In this document: in pieces, positions 1 through 8,039 of the stretch
How the letters are laid out: every line of letters starts with the position of its first letter
Numbering within the stretch: position 1 is the first letter of the stretch
Origin: an uncultured Bacteroidia bacterium
GTDB lineage: Bacteria; Bacteroidota; Bacteroidia; Bacteroidales; UBA932
DNA: 64,000 nucleotides
Direction: 5' to 3'
NCBI GenBank assembly: GCA_902769525.1
Contig: CACXPG010000004.1
Location: 147,866-211,865 of the forward strand
Position numbers and translations under genes: made by a program
The notes under the pieces: model-generated
The model's input: the letters and a program-made list of their open reading frames with translations, nothing else
What the model was told of the DNA's origin: nothing
Database searches by the model: none

Positions 1-1177
1 GACTGCGGAACTGGTTGTGAGAGACAGCGACAACCACGGCATCATACCCCTTGGAAGGAGACTTGACCATTTCTATGCCGTATGCTTTCTTGACCTCTGT
101 CCGGTCTGCGTGAGGGTCATAGACATCCACGGAAACACCGTATGACTTGAGTTCGTCTATTATGTTCACTACCTTTGAGTTGCGGATATCAGAAACATCT
201 TCCTTGAAGGTTATTCCCAGAACTAGCACTCGCGCCCCGTTTATTGCGTGCCCGCCGCTGATTATGCCCTTGACGATCTTCTTCCCGATGTAGCCGCCCA
301 TAGAGTCGTTCACAAAGCGTCCGGCGTTGATGACTTTCGTATGGTATTTGAGCTGGTGAGCCTTGTGAACCAGATAGTAAGGGTCAACGCCTATGCAGTG
401 TCCGCCCACAAGACCAGGATAGAACTTGAGAAAGTTCCACTTGGTGCCCGCGGCTTCCAGCACGTCGAATGTGTTGATACCCATCCTGTCAAAGAGAATC
501 GACAACTCGTTCATAAGAGCTATGTTCACGTCCCTCTGGGTGTTCTCGATAATCTTTGCGGCTTCGGCAACCTTGATTGACTGTGCCTTGTAGACTCCCG
601 CGTCAACTATCGCCGAATATGTTTCGGATACACGTTTCAGTGTTGGAGCATCACATCCGGAAACGATTTTGACAGTGGTCTTGAGAGTGTGGACCTTGTC
701 TCCTGGATTGATTCTCTCGGGAGAGTATCCGACCTTGAAGTCTTTCTTGAAACGAAGACCGGAAACTTTTTCCATCAGAGGAACGCAGTCATCCTCCGTG
801 CAGCCAGGATAAACCGTGGATTCAATCACCACGCAGTCTCCCTTCTTGAGGACCTTGGCTACAGTTTCGACTGCCCCCAGAAGCGGCTGGAGGTCAGGCT
901 CATTTGCATTGTTTACCGGAGTCGGCACGGCAATGATGAAGAAAGTGGCCTTGGCCAGCTCTTTTAAAGAAGATGTGAAAAGAATGTCACAGTCTTTGAA
1001 ATCGTCTTTAGAAAGCTCGCGGCTAGGATCCACGCCTTTTTGCATCTGCTTGATCCGCTGCTGGTCTATGTCAAACCCAACGACATGGGCAACCTTCGCA
1101 AAAGCCAGTGCCAGAGGAAGTCCGACATAACCCAGCCCGACAACGCCAACAGTTTCCTTTATTTTTCTTTTTTCCAT
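1..1177 (-). CDS. Nucleotide-sugar dehydrogenase (UDP-N-acetylhexosamine 6-dehydrogenase, TviB/WbpA-type), 3' end cut by window
   Basis: Translating the minus strand from the ATG at 1177 gives at least 392 residues with no stop before the window edge. The N-terminus carries the Rossmann motif GVVGLGYVGLPLA. The family's nucleophilic cysteine lies in GLVGGHCIGVDPYYL, and the C-terminal UDP-binding domain starts around LVLGITFKEDVSDIRNSK. These enzymes oxidise UDP-HexNAc twice at C6, using NAD, to the uronic acid. The GHCIGVDPYYL form fits HexNAc enzymes of the TviB/WbpA/WbpO group better than plain UDP-glucose dehydrogenase; the exact sugar cannot be read from the sequence. The start lies 13 bp after the MFS gene's stop, so it may be the last gene of the pgm-MFS transcript. 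It implies a polysaccharide locus continuing to the left. Confidence 0.85.
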   Translation of the reverse strand, partial: MEKRKIKETVGVVGLGYVGLPLALAFAKVAHVVGFDIDQQRIKQMQKGVDPSRELSKDDFKDCDILFTSSLKELAKATFFIIAVPTPVNNANEPDLQPLLGAVETVAKVLKKGDCVVIESTVYPGCTEDDCVPLMEKVSGLRFKKDFKVGYSPERINPGDKVHTLKTTVKIVSGCDAPTLKRVSETYSAIVDAGVYKAQSIKVAEAAKIIENTQRDVNIALMNELSILFDRMGINTFDVLEAAGTKWNFLKFYPGLVGGHCIGVDPYYLVHKAHQLKYHTKVINAGRFVNDSMGGYIGKKIVKGIISGGHAINGARVLVLGITFKEDVSDIRNSKVVNIIDELKSYGVSVDVYDPHADRTEVKKAYGIEMVKSPSKGYDAVVVAVSHNQFRS

Positions 1178-1190
1178 ATCCGGAAATGAT

Positions 1191-2414
1191 TTAGTCTTTA
1201 TTTGTTATCAGTTTGTTCTTGACTATAGGATTGGCCCAGAACGCTATGAACAGCATATATGCTATAAACAAGAATATCAGGCACATACCAATTCTCTGCG
1301 ATGAAGTCGCATCGCTGAGCATACCCACCAGAAGCGGGCCTACCGCTCCACCTACAATAGCCGAACACATAATGCCGGCAAACGAGCCGTGGTGCCGGGT
1401 TACGGAATTCAGAGCCAGAGAGAAAATAATCGGGTACATAAGACTCATTGCAAAGCCAACCGCAGGAAGTGCGTACTTTGCAATGTTTCCCTCTGAGAAC
1501 AAGCCGATTGCAAGCAGGACAATAGCCACAGTGCAGCAGATTTTCAGAAGAGCCTTCGAGTCAATCAGCTTCAGCAGCAGAAGGCCTATCACGCAGCCAA
1601 TGAGCATGCTGCCCCAGAACCAGGACACGCAGGATGCCCCGACCGTGTGCGGATCAAAGCCGTGGTAACGTTCCAGGAAAAGACTGATGTTATTTGCAAT
1701 GCTCTGTTCTGTTGATACATAGAAGAACAGTCCCAATGCAAAAAGCCACACCTTTGCCTGCCCGAAAAGCTCAAAGTAAGAAGACTTGCTACCGCTCTTT
1801 TCATCGGCCTTGAGTTCTATCTTCGGGAATCTGGTAATCAGCACCACCAACAGCATCGCGACAAGTATGAAACCGAAAAGATAGTACAGAGAAATCCACG
1901 GAAGACCTTCCGGAGCAAAGCTCATCGGATGAGCAACGTAATAGGTGAAGACCAGCGGGCTGACAAATGAAGCCAGACTGAAAACCACCTGGCTGCAGTC
2001 TCCGACGAAAGCGTAGTTTTCCTCACCTCCCACCGTCCTCTGGAGAGGATTCATAACTGTCTGGAGCATAGCCATTCCCAGACCTATTATAAAGCAGGAA
2101 ACAAGCAGCACCGGATAGTTGTGGTGGAAGGCAAAAAGAAGAGAGCCGATAAGCGGCATCAGAAAACCTATGAACAGCACCACTTTCTCTCCCCATTTCT
2201 CAATCATCAGGCCGGCAGGAATGCTCATCACCGCATAGGCCACAAAGAAAGAGGTGGGAATAAAGCCCGCCAGGGTGAGGTTCTCCAGGCTGAACTTGTT
2301 GATAATGTCAGGAATCAGTGGCCCCAGGATGTTGGTTATGAAGGAAATCACAAACCAGAACATCATTATTATGGCCAGCAGACCTATTCTGTTGAAACCG
2401 AGTTTCTTTTCCAT
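1191..2414 (-). CDS. Sugar MFS transporter (FucP/GluP family)
   Basis: A 407-residue, strongly hydrophobic protein with about twelve predicted membrane segments. Features of the FucP/glucose-galactose branch of the major facilitator superfamily include an early NILGPLIPDI segment in helix 1 and MLQTVMNPLQRTVGGEENYAF in the middle of the N-terminal half. It would import a hexose with protons across the inner membrane. The ATG is 4 bp after the stop of the phosphohexomutase gene, which suggests co-transcription: sugar uptake followed by interconversion of the hexose phosphate. The substrate cannot be decided from sequence alone. Confidence 0.8.
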   Translation of the reverse strand: MEKKLGFNRIGLLAIIMMFWFVISFITNILGPLIPDIINKFSLENLTLAGFIPTSFFVAYAVMSIPAGLMIEKWGEKVVLFIGFLMPLIGSLLFAFHHNYPVLLVSCFIIGLGMAMLQTVMNPLQRTVGGEENYAFVGDCSQVVFSLASFVSPLVFTYYVAHPMSFAPEGLPWISLYYLFGFILVAMLLVVLITRFPKIELKADEKSGSKSSYFELFGQAKVWLFALGLFFYVSTEQSIANNISLFLERYHGFDPHTVGASCVSWFWGSMLIGCVIGLLLLKLIDSKALLKICCTVAIVLLAIGLFSEGNIAKYALPAVGFAMSLMYPIIFSLALNSVTRHHGSFAGIMCSAIVGGAVGPLLVGMLSDATSSQRIGMCLIFLFIAYMLFIAFWANPIVKNKLITNKD

Positions 2415-2418
2415 AACG

Positions 2419-4191
2419 CTATTCTATTGCAAACTGTCTGTCTATTGCGGCCGCCTTCTTTTCCACATCTTCTCCTTCCTTGCAGCGGAGATTGAAGTAG
2501 AACTTGATTTTAGGCTCTGTGCCTGAAGGCCTTAGTGATACAACCGTTCCGTCCTCGGCGATGTACTGGAGCACATTGCTCTTTGCAAGTTTCACCTCCG
2601 GTGCATAATAATCGTTCTTCAGATAGTCCCTGAACTCCACAATCGGGCTTCCGGCTATGTCCTTTGGAGGATTCTGGCGGAAACGCTCCACAAGAGAGTC
2701 TATCTTCCGTTTGCCCTCTATGCCTGGGAAGGTGTAGCTGCGCAGCCAGTCTTTTCTCTCTCCGAAAAGCTTGTAGATATGCTGCAAAAGTTCCCACAGA
2801 GTTATTCCGGAGTCTTTGCACCAGGCAGCGCATTCGCATATCAGAGAGACGGTTATAGGACTATCCTTGTCTCTTACATACTCTCCGACAGCAAATCCGA
2901 AGCTCTCTTCGCCGCCGCAGATATAGACGCCCTTTCCCTCATTGTGGTAAATAACCTCGGCGATGTTCTTGAATCCCGTGAGCACATTGTACCACTTGAC
3001 CCCGAAATGGTCTGCTATGTCGCTCATTATGTTCGAGGTGACTATAGTCTTTATTATGTATGGGAATTTTTCAGGATTGTCCAGACGGCCCAAGTCCTTC
3101 CACCTTTTAAGCATATAATAGGTAAGGATGCAGTTCATCTGGTTGCCGTTCAGAAGGACAAGCTTGCCTTCAGAGTTGCGGACTGCCATACCGCAGCGGT
3201 CCGCGTCAGGGTCTGAAGCGCAGACGACTTCCGCCCCCACCCTATCAGCCAGGTCAAGAGCCATCTTCATAGCCGTAGGTTCCTCAGGATTAGGGCTCTG
3301 TACGGTCGGAAAATCGCCGCTGTTGACGCACTGCTCCTCCACAAGATGGACATTGGTGAACCCCATTTCACGAAGGGCTCTAGGCACAATCTTCACGCCG
3401 CATCCGTGGAGCGGGGTATAGACTATGCCAAGGTCGTGATGACGCTTTACGCTCTCCGGAGAAACGTGAAGGGTTGCAAGATCCTTCAGATAGACATCGT
3501 CCAGCTCTTCCCCTACCATCTCTATGCAGCCCAGGCCGTTGTATTCTGCCAGCTCTGCATTGGTGCAGCTGCAGCATTTTCCGTCCTTGCCGCCTTCACA
3601 GCACTGCCCTTCCCCCTTGTGCCACTTGACCTGAGATATATCGGTTATCTTGTTGACCTCGGCGATGATGTTCACGTCGTGAGGCGCAATGACCTGCGCG
3701 CCGTCTGACCAGTAAGCCTTGTATCCGTTGTAAATCTTAGGGTTATGAGAAGCGGTAACCATCACTCCGCCCTGGCATCCATAGTACCGGATGGCATAGG
3801 AAAGCTCCGGCGTAGGCCTCAGTTCCTTTGTCAGATATACGTGGAAGCCGTTTGCCTCGAAAATCTCGGCCACAATCCTGGAGAAATAGTCCGAGTTGTT
3901 GCGGCAGTCGTGAGTGATTGCCACCTTTATCTGCCTGAGCTGTCCAAAGCACTTTTTCAGGTAATTGGCAAAGCCCTGGGTCGCCATTCCGACCGTGTAG
4001 CGGTTCATCCGGTTGCTTCCGGCACCCATTATGCCCCTCAGCCCGCCTGTACCGAACTCAAGGCTCTTGTAAAAGGCGTCTTCCAGCGCTTTCGGGTCTC
4101 CGTCTATAAGATTTCTTACCTCAGCCTTTGTCTGCTCGTCATATCCATCGCCGAGCCAAAGTTTTGCGGCTTCTAATATCTTCTGGTCCAT
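2419..4191 (-). CDS. Phospho-sugar mutase (phosphoglucomutase/phosphomannomutase) with a cysteine-rich insert
   Basis: A 590-residue alpha-D-phosphohexomutase, the usual length of the long PgcA-type. The phosphoserine loop is TASHNPKIYNGYK (Ser148), the metal loop is DPDADRCG, the sugar loop is GGEESFGF, and the C-terminal phosphate loop is RPSGTEPKIK. It interconverts hexose 1- and 6-phosphates, supplying glucose 1-phosphate to nucleotide-sugar synthesis, consistent with neighbouring sugar genes. Odd feature: residues about 192-212 form a short insert with five cysteines (197, 198, 206, 207, 209) in a Gly/Lys-rich loop, which I do not know from this family. Expression is probably from a promoter at 4257-4289, divergent from purF. 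Confidence 0.88.
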   Translation of the reverse strand: MDQKILEAAKLWLGDGYDEQTKAEVRNLIDGDPKALEDAFYKSLEFGTGGLRGIMGAGSNRMNRYTVGMATQGFANYLKKCFGQLRQIKVAITHDCRNNSDYFSRIVAEIFEANGFHVYLTKELRPTPELSYAIRYYGCQGGVMVTASHNPKIYNGYKAYWSDGAQVIAPHDVNIIAEVNKITDISQVKWHKGEGQCCEGGKDGKCCSCTNAELAEYNGLGCIEMVGEELDDVYLKDLATLHVSPESVKRHHDLGIVYTPLHGCGVKIVPRALREMGFTNVHLVEEQCVNSGDFPTVQSPNPEEPTAMKMALDLADRVGAEVVCASDPDADRCGMAVRNSEGKLVLLNGNQMNCILTYYMLKRWKDLGRLDNPEKFPYIIKTIVTSNIMSDIADHFGVKWYNVLTGFKNIAEVIYHNEGKGVYICGGEESFGFAVGEYVRDKDSPITVSLICECAAWCKDSGITLWELLQHIYKLFGERKDWLRSYTFPGIEGKRKIDSLVERFRQNPPKDIAGSPIVEFRDYLKNDYYAPEVKLAKSNVLQYIAEDGTVVSLRPSGTEPKIKFYFNLRCKEGEDVEKKAAAIDRQFAIE

Positions 4192-4256
4192 ATAATTGCA
4201 GTTTTTCTTATTGTCTGTTTATAAGTTTGTGCATTTTCTTCTTTTCCAAACATCTT

Positions 4257-4289
4257 CAAATTTACGAAAAAAAGGTACATTTGCGCAAA
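4257..4289 (-). promoter_or_regulatory. Bacteroidota-type promoter for the phosphohexomutase operon
   Basis: On the minus strand the -33 TTTG (4289-4286) and the -7 TAAATTTG (4264-4257) are 21 bp apart, matching the Bacteroidota sigma consensus. The start codon is 66 bp further on. It overlaps the purF promoter region on the other strand. Confidence 0.6.
4276..4283 (+). promoter_or_regulatory. Putative -7 element for purF
   Basis: TACATTTG fits the TAnnTTTG consensus and lies 18 bp before the purF ATG. No good TTTG is found 19-21 bp upstream, so this is weaker than its divergent neighbour. Confidence 0.4.
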
Positions 4290-4301
4290 CGAAACAAAAC
4301 A

Positions 4302-6269
4302 ATGAGCGATCAGATCAAACACGAATGCGGTGTGGTTCTCATCCGCCTGCTTAAACCAGTTTCATACTTTAAGGAAAAATACGGCTCAGCGATGTATGGC
4401 CTGAGCAAGCTATACCTTATGATGGAAAAGCAGCACAACAGAGGCCAGGAAGGTGCCGGACTGGCCTGCGTCAAAATCAACGCCAAGCCTGGAACCGAAT
4501 ACATCTTCCGCCAGAGAGCCTTGGGAAACACTGCCATACAGGAGTGTTTCGCCAATGCAGGAAAGGAGATAGACGAGGCTCCTGCAGGTACAGACGAGTA
4601 TGACCTTCCGTATGTGGGAGAAGTCTACATAGGACATCTGAGATACTCCACAACCGGAAGAAGCGGAATGAGTTATGTGCATCCATTCCTCAGAAGGAAC
4701 AACTGGCGCAACCGCAACCTCTGCCTGGCCGGAAACTTCAACATCACCAACGAGAAGGAACTGTTTGCCAATATGGTGCAGGGCCAGGGCCAGCATCCCA
4801 GAAGCGACGCCGACACTTTCCTGATTCTGGAGCAGATGGGCGCTCTTCTGGACGAAAACCATTCTGACCTCTACCGAAAGTTCAAGAAAAAAGGACTGAC
4901 GGGAGAAGAACTGAACGCCAAGATTGAAGACAATATAGATGTGGAAGGCGTCATTTCAGAAGCCTCCAGAACCTGGGACGGCGGATTCTGCATTGTCGGA
5001 GCCACCGGAAGCGGCGAGAGCTTTGTTTTCCGCGACAGATGGGGCATCCGCCCTTGCTTCTACTACATAGATGACGAAGTGGTTGTCGCCGCCTCTGAAA
5101 GGGCTGCCATCCAGACAGCTCTCAATGTCAAGTACGAAAAAGTCCAGGTTCTGCAGCCTGGAGAGGCCATCACCATCCACAAAGACGGGAAATACAACAT
5201 TAGCTGCCTTGTCAAGCCGGCCAACCCAAGGCCTTGCTCCTTCGAGAGAATCTATTTCTCCAGAGGCAGTGACGCTGACATCTACAAGGAAAGGAAGATG
5301 CTTGGACGGCTGCTTGCCCCGCAGATTCTTCAGACGGTTCCGGATCTGGACTCCACTGTATTCTCCTTTATTCCAAACACGGCGGAAGTGGCGTTCTTCG
5401 GTATGCTGGAAGGCCTGAACGAGTATCTCGACAGCCAGAAGCTTATGCGCCTGAACCAGTTGCTGGGGGAAAAGGACTGCTCTGAGTTTGAGACACTTTG
5501 CAGAAAAGGCACGTCAGACGAAAGCATCCAGGACAAAATCAAGGAGATCTTGTCTCACAAGGTAAGGTCTGAAAAACTGGCCATCAAAGACATTAAGATG
5601 CGAACCTTCATAGCCGAAGGCAGTACCAGAAACGATATGGCGGCCCACGTGTACGACATAACCTACAACAGCATACGCCCGGGTGTGGACTCCATAGCCG
5701 TAATAGACGATAGCATCGTACGCGGAACCACTCTGAAACAGAGCATCATAAGCATTCTTTCAAGGCTAGAGCCCAAAGAGATTATCATCATATCATCCTC
5801 TCCTCAGATCCGTTATCCGGACTGCTACGGAATCGACATGAGCCGAATGGGAGAGTTCATCGCCTTCAACGCCGCTGTAGCCCTTATCAAGGAAAGAGGA
5901 ATGGAGCATATCCTGAATGATGTGTATGCAAAGTGCAAGGAGGCCGAAAAGCATCCTCTCGAAGACTACTGCAGCACATCCGAAAAGGCGGAAGGCAAGA
6001 TCCAGAACTATGTGAAGGAAATCTACGCACCGTTCTCGGAGCAGGAGATTTCTGAAAAAATCGCGGAGCTGGTAACCCCGGAGAATCTGAAATGCAAGGT
6101 CAAGGTTCTTTTCCAGACCATAGAGAATCTGCACAAGGCGTGCCCGGAAAACAAGGGCGACTGGTACTTCAGCGGAGACTACCCTACTCCAGGAGGCACC
6201 CGCACCGCAATCCAGGCCTATATCAATTATTTTGAGGGAAATCCGTACAAGAGAGGTTACAGCAGATAA
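4302..6269 (+). CDS. purF: Amidophosphoribosyltransferase (PurF, long Bacteroidota form)
   Basis: Start chosen at the ATG at 4302 (655 residues); the frame is open further upstream but would run over the divergent promoter. The class II glutamine amidotransferase domain begins at HECGVV, with the likely nucleophile Cys9 exposed after a short propeptide, followed by QHNRGQEGAGLA. The PRPP-binding loop of the phosphoribosyltransferase domain is AVIDDSIVRGTT at about residues 466-477. The enzyme transfers ammonia from glutamine to PRPP, the first committed step of purine synthesis. It is longer than the roughly 470-residue standard enzyme; the extra-long form is usual in Bacteroidota. purL and guaA are elsewhere in the window, not in one operon. 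Confidence 0.9.
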   Translation: MSDQIKHECGVVLIRLLKPVSYFKEKYGSAMYGLSKLYLMMEKQHNRGQEGAGLACVKINAKPGTEYIFRQRALGNTAIQECFANAGKEIDEAPAGTDEYDLPYVGEVYIGHLRYSTTGRSGMSYVHPFLRRNNWRNRNLCLAGNFNITNEKELFANMVQGQGQHPRSDADTFLILEQMGALLDENHSDLYRKFKKKGLTGEELNAKIEDNIDVEGVISEASRTWDGGFCIVGATGSGESFVFRDRWGIRPCFYYIDDEVVVAASERAAIQTALNVKYEKVQVLQPGEAITIHKDGKYNISCLVKPANPRPCSFERIYFSRGSDADIYKERKMLGRLLAPQILQTVPDLDSTVFSFIPNTAEVAFFGMLEGLNEYLDSQKLMRLNQLLGEKDCSEFETLCRKGTSDESIQDKIKEILSHKVRSEKLAIKDIKMRTFIAEGSTRNDMAAHVYDITYNSIRPGVDSIAVIDDSIVRGTTLKQSIISILSRLEPKEIIIISSSPQIRYPDCYGIDMSRMGEFIAFNAAVALIKERGMEHILNDVYAKCKEAEKHPLEDYCSTSEKAEGKIQNYVKEIYAPFSEQEISEKIAELVTPENLKCKVKVLFQTIENLHKACPENKGDWYFSGDYPTPGGTRTAIQAYINYFEGNPYKRGYSR

Positions 6270-6300
6270 TTTGTTTCTGACAAAAATTTGTCTATCTTTG
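6270..6300 (+). promoter_or_regulatory. Promoter of the RRM protein gene
   Basis: TTTG at 6270-6273, exactly 19 bp, then TATCTTTG at 6293-6300. This is the textbook Bacteroidota arrangement. The TTTGTCTATCTTTG stretch recurs exactly in front of tRNA-Leu at 61372-61385. Confidence 0.75.
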
Positions 6301-6328
6301 TAAGACATTTAAAACTAAATTTTTGTCT

Positions 6329-6622
6329 ATGAACATTTTTGTTTCCAGTCTGAGCTTCAGAGCAAGAAGGGAGGACTTAGAAAAGCTTTTTGCCCCATAC
6401 GGGGAAGTGTCATCAGCACGTATCATAACTGATAAGGAAACCCATCGGTCAAAGGGTTATGGTTTTGTCGAAATGAACGAGGAAGACGGCATGAAGGCCA
6501 TTGAAGCCCTCAACGGATCCGAACACATGGGCAGAACCATCAATGTAGCTGTAGCAACTTCCGTAAGGACTCCACGTCCACAAGCTGCTCCAGAGACAGG
6601 AAACACCACTCCTGCTGAATAA
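6329..6622 (+). CDS. RRM-family RNA-binding protein
   Basis: A 97-residue single RNA recognition motif protein. RNP2 is IFVSSL at residues 3-8 and RNP1 is KGYGFVEM near residue 44. A short Thr/Pro/Ala-rich tail follows. Small RRM proteins of this kind are abundant in Bacteroidota, which lack Hfq, and act as post-transcriptional regulators or RNA chaperones. I chose the ATG at 6329 over the in-frame TTG at 6323 because the RRM strand starts right after it. The gene has its own promoter and a strong terminator, so it is monocistronic. Confidence 0.88.
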   Translation: MNIFVSSLSFRARREDLEKLFAPYGEVSSARIITDKETHRSKGYGFVEMNEEDGMKAIEALNGSEHMGRTINVAVATSVRTPRPQAAPETGNTTPAE

Positions 6623-6650
6623 CATTTCTCATACAAATGAGACAAAGAAA

Positions 6651-6683
6651 GGGGCCGGCAAATTCGCCGGCCCCTGTTTTTTT
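6651..6683 (+). terminator. Rho-independent terminator after the RRM gene
   Basis: A nine-pair stem GGGGCCGGC/GCCGGCCCC with a six-base loop is followed by TGTTTTTTT. The minus-strand side is followed by TTTCTTTG, so it may also stop transcription of the convergent TPR gene that ends at 6704. Confidence 0.9.
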
Positions 6684-6703
6684 GCTGCCTTGGGCTCTCC
6701 AGC

Positions 6704-8026
6704 TTATTCAGCAGGAGCGGAAGCCTCTTCGGCAAACTTGTGGTACTTCTCGTAACTTGCCTGATACTCAGGTTTCTCGTCGCGGAAGCGGAAGTAGATG
6801 TTCTTCAGATACTCGGCGCAGCCTCTCTTGATCTCAGGATCTTCGGCGATGCTGAATGCCCTCTCGAATGGCTCGATGGCCTTCTTCAGGCAGTCGTTGA
6901 GCTTGTCCAGAAGAACAGCGTACTTAGCGTCATCCGGCTCGCTGGAAGCCTCCTCCTGAATTTCAAGAGCCATTGTGTAATAGGTGTCACCCTCGTTGAA
7001 CGGAGCAAACACATACTTAGGATCCAGCTCGGCAGCCTTGCGATAGAGCTCGATAGCCTTGTCGTACTGCTTCATGTTGCGGTACAGATTACCCTCTGCA
7101 TAAACCAGAGAAGCGTTTGTAGGCTCGTTCTCCTGTGCCTTGTGGATAACGGAGATGATCTTCTGAGGATCGTCGTTAGTCTCAAGGTAAACGTTGATCA
7201 GAGAAACCAGCACGCCCTGGTTTGTAGGGAACTTCTCAAAGCCCTCTGCCAGAACAGACTTGCACTTTGTGGTATCGCCTACCAGCTTGTAGCTGTCTGC
7301 AAGATAAGAGTAGATGTCACCGTCTGCGGCGCCAGGAATCTGACGGCATTTCTCGAAGATGTCAATGGCCTTGGTGTAGTCCTTTCCGAGAACTGCAGAA
7401 ATGCCAGAGTAAACAAGAGCGTTGGTATCGATCTGGCCTACTGTAGGATCTGCGCTGATAGTGTAGCAATTGTCAAAGCCGGCTGAAGCCTCTTTGTAAT
7501 CGCCGAGGTTATAAGAGCAGATAGCGTTTGTCCAGTGCCTTCTTGCAAGAGACAGCATCAGAGGAGACAGATCCTTGTTGGATGCTCCAAGGCTCTTTGC
7601 CATCTGGAATGCCTCGAGGCTCTTTACAAGAGCATCCTCTCCTTCAACCGGAGACTTGGTGATCTTGTAGGCGCTCAATGCTCCGTTCTGGTCGAGATAG
7701 AGTTCCTTGTCGGCATACTTTTCTACCAGGAACTGCTTGCCGTTGATTTCTCTCTGCTCTGTTCCGAGCTTTACAGCTCCTGAACCCTTGATGATAGCAG
7801 CGAGGCTCATTGGATCCATTCCGTTATAAAGTCCGTCAACCGGAGCTTCGTAAGCATAAAGATAGGCAGTGGCAAGCTTCGTCCAGGAAGAAGCGTCGTT
7901 CTTCTTGCTAACGGCCTCCTTAGCCTTGTTGAGTTCCTTCAAAGCCTTGAGGGTACCCTTAGTCTGTGCACTCGCAAAAGGCACAATCATCAGGGCAACA
8001 GCTAAAGTGATAAAAAATCTTTTCAT
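6704..8026 (-). CDS. Exported TPR-repeat protein downstream of gyrA
   Basis: A 440-residue protein with a signal peptide (MKRFFITLAVALMIVPFASA, cleavage after ASA). Helical repeats fill most of the rest, with clear TPR units around NLYRNMKQYDKAIELYRKAA and YSGISAVLGKDYTKAIDIFE, and the tail is Ala/Glu-rich. The frame is open to 8062, but starting there would overlap gyrA and bury the signal peptide, so the ATG at 8026, 13 bp after the gyrA stop, is preferred. It is probably periplasmic and likely co-transcribed with gyrA. Its partner and role are unknown; the gyrA link is positional only. Confidence 0.75.
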   Translation of the reverse strand: MKRFFITLAVALMIVPFASAQTKGTLKALKELNKAKEAVSKKNDASSWTKLATAYLYAYEAPVDGLYNGMDPMSLAAIIKGSGAVKLGTEQREINGKQFLVEKYADKELYLDQNGALSAYKITKSPVEGEDALVKSLEAFQMAKSLGASNKDLSPLMLSLARRHWTNAICSYNLGDYKEASAGFDNCYTISADPTVGQIDTNALVYSGISAVLGKDYTKAIDIFEKCRQIPGAADGDIYSYLADSYKLVGDTTKCKSVLAEGFEKFPTNQGVLVSLINVYLETNDDPQKIISVIHKAQENEPTNASLVYAEGNLYRNMKQYDKAIELYRKAAELDPKYVFAPFNEGDTYYTMALEIQEEASSEPDDAKYAVLLDKLNDCLKKAIEPFERAFSIAEDPEIKRGCAEYLKNIYFRFRDEKPEYQASYEKYHKFAEEASAPAE

Positions 8027-8039
8027 GTCGCTTAATATT

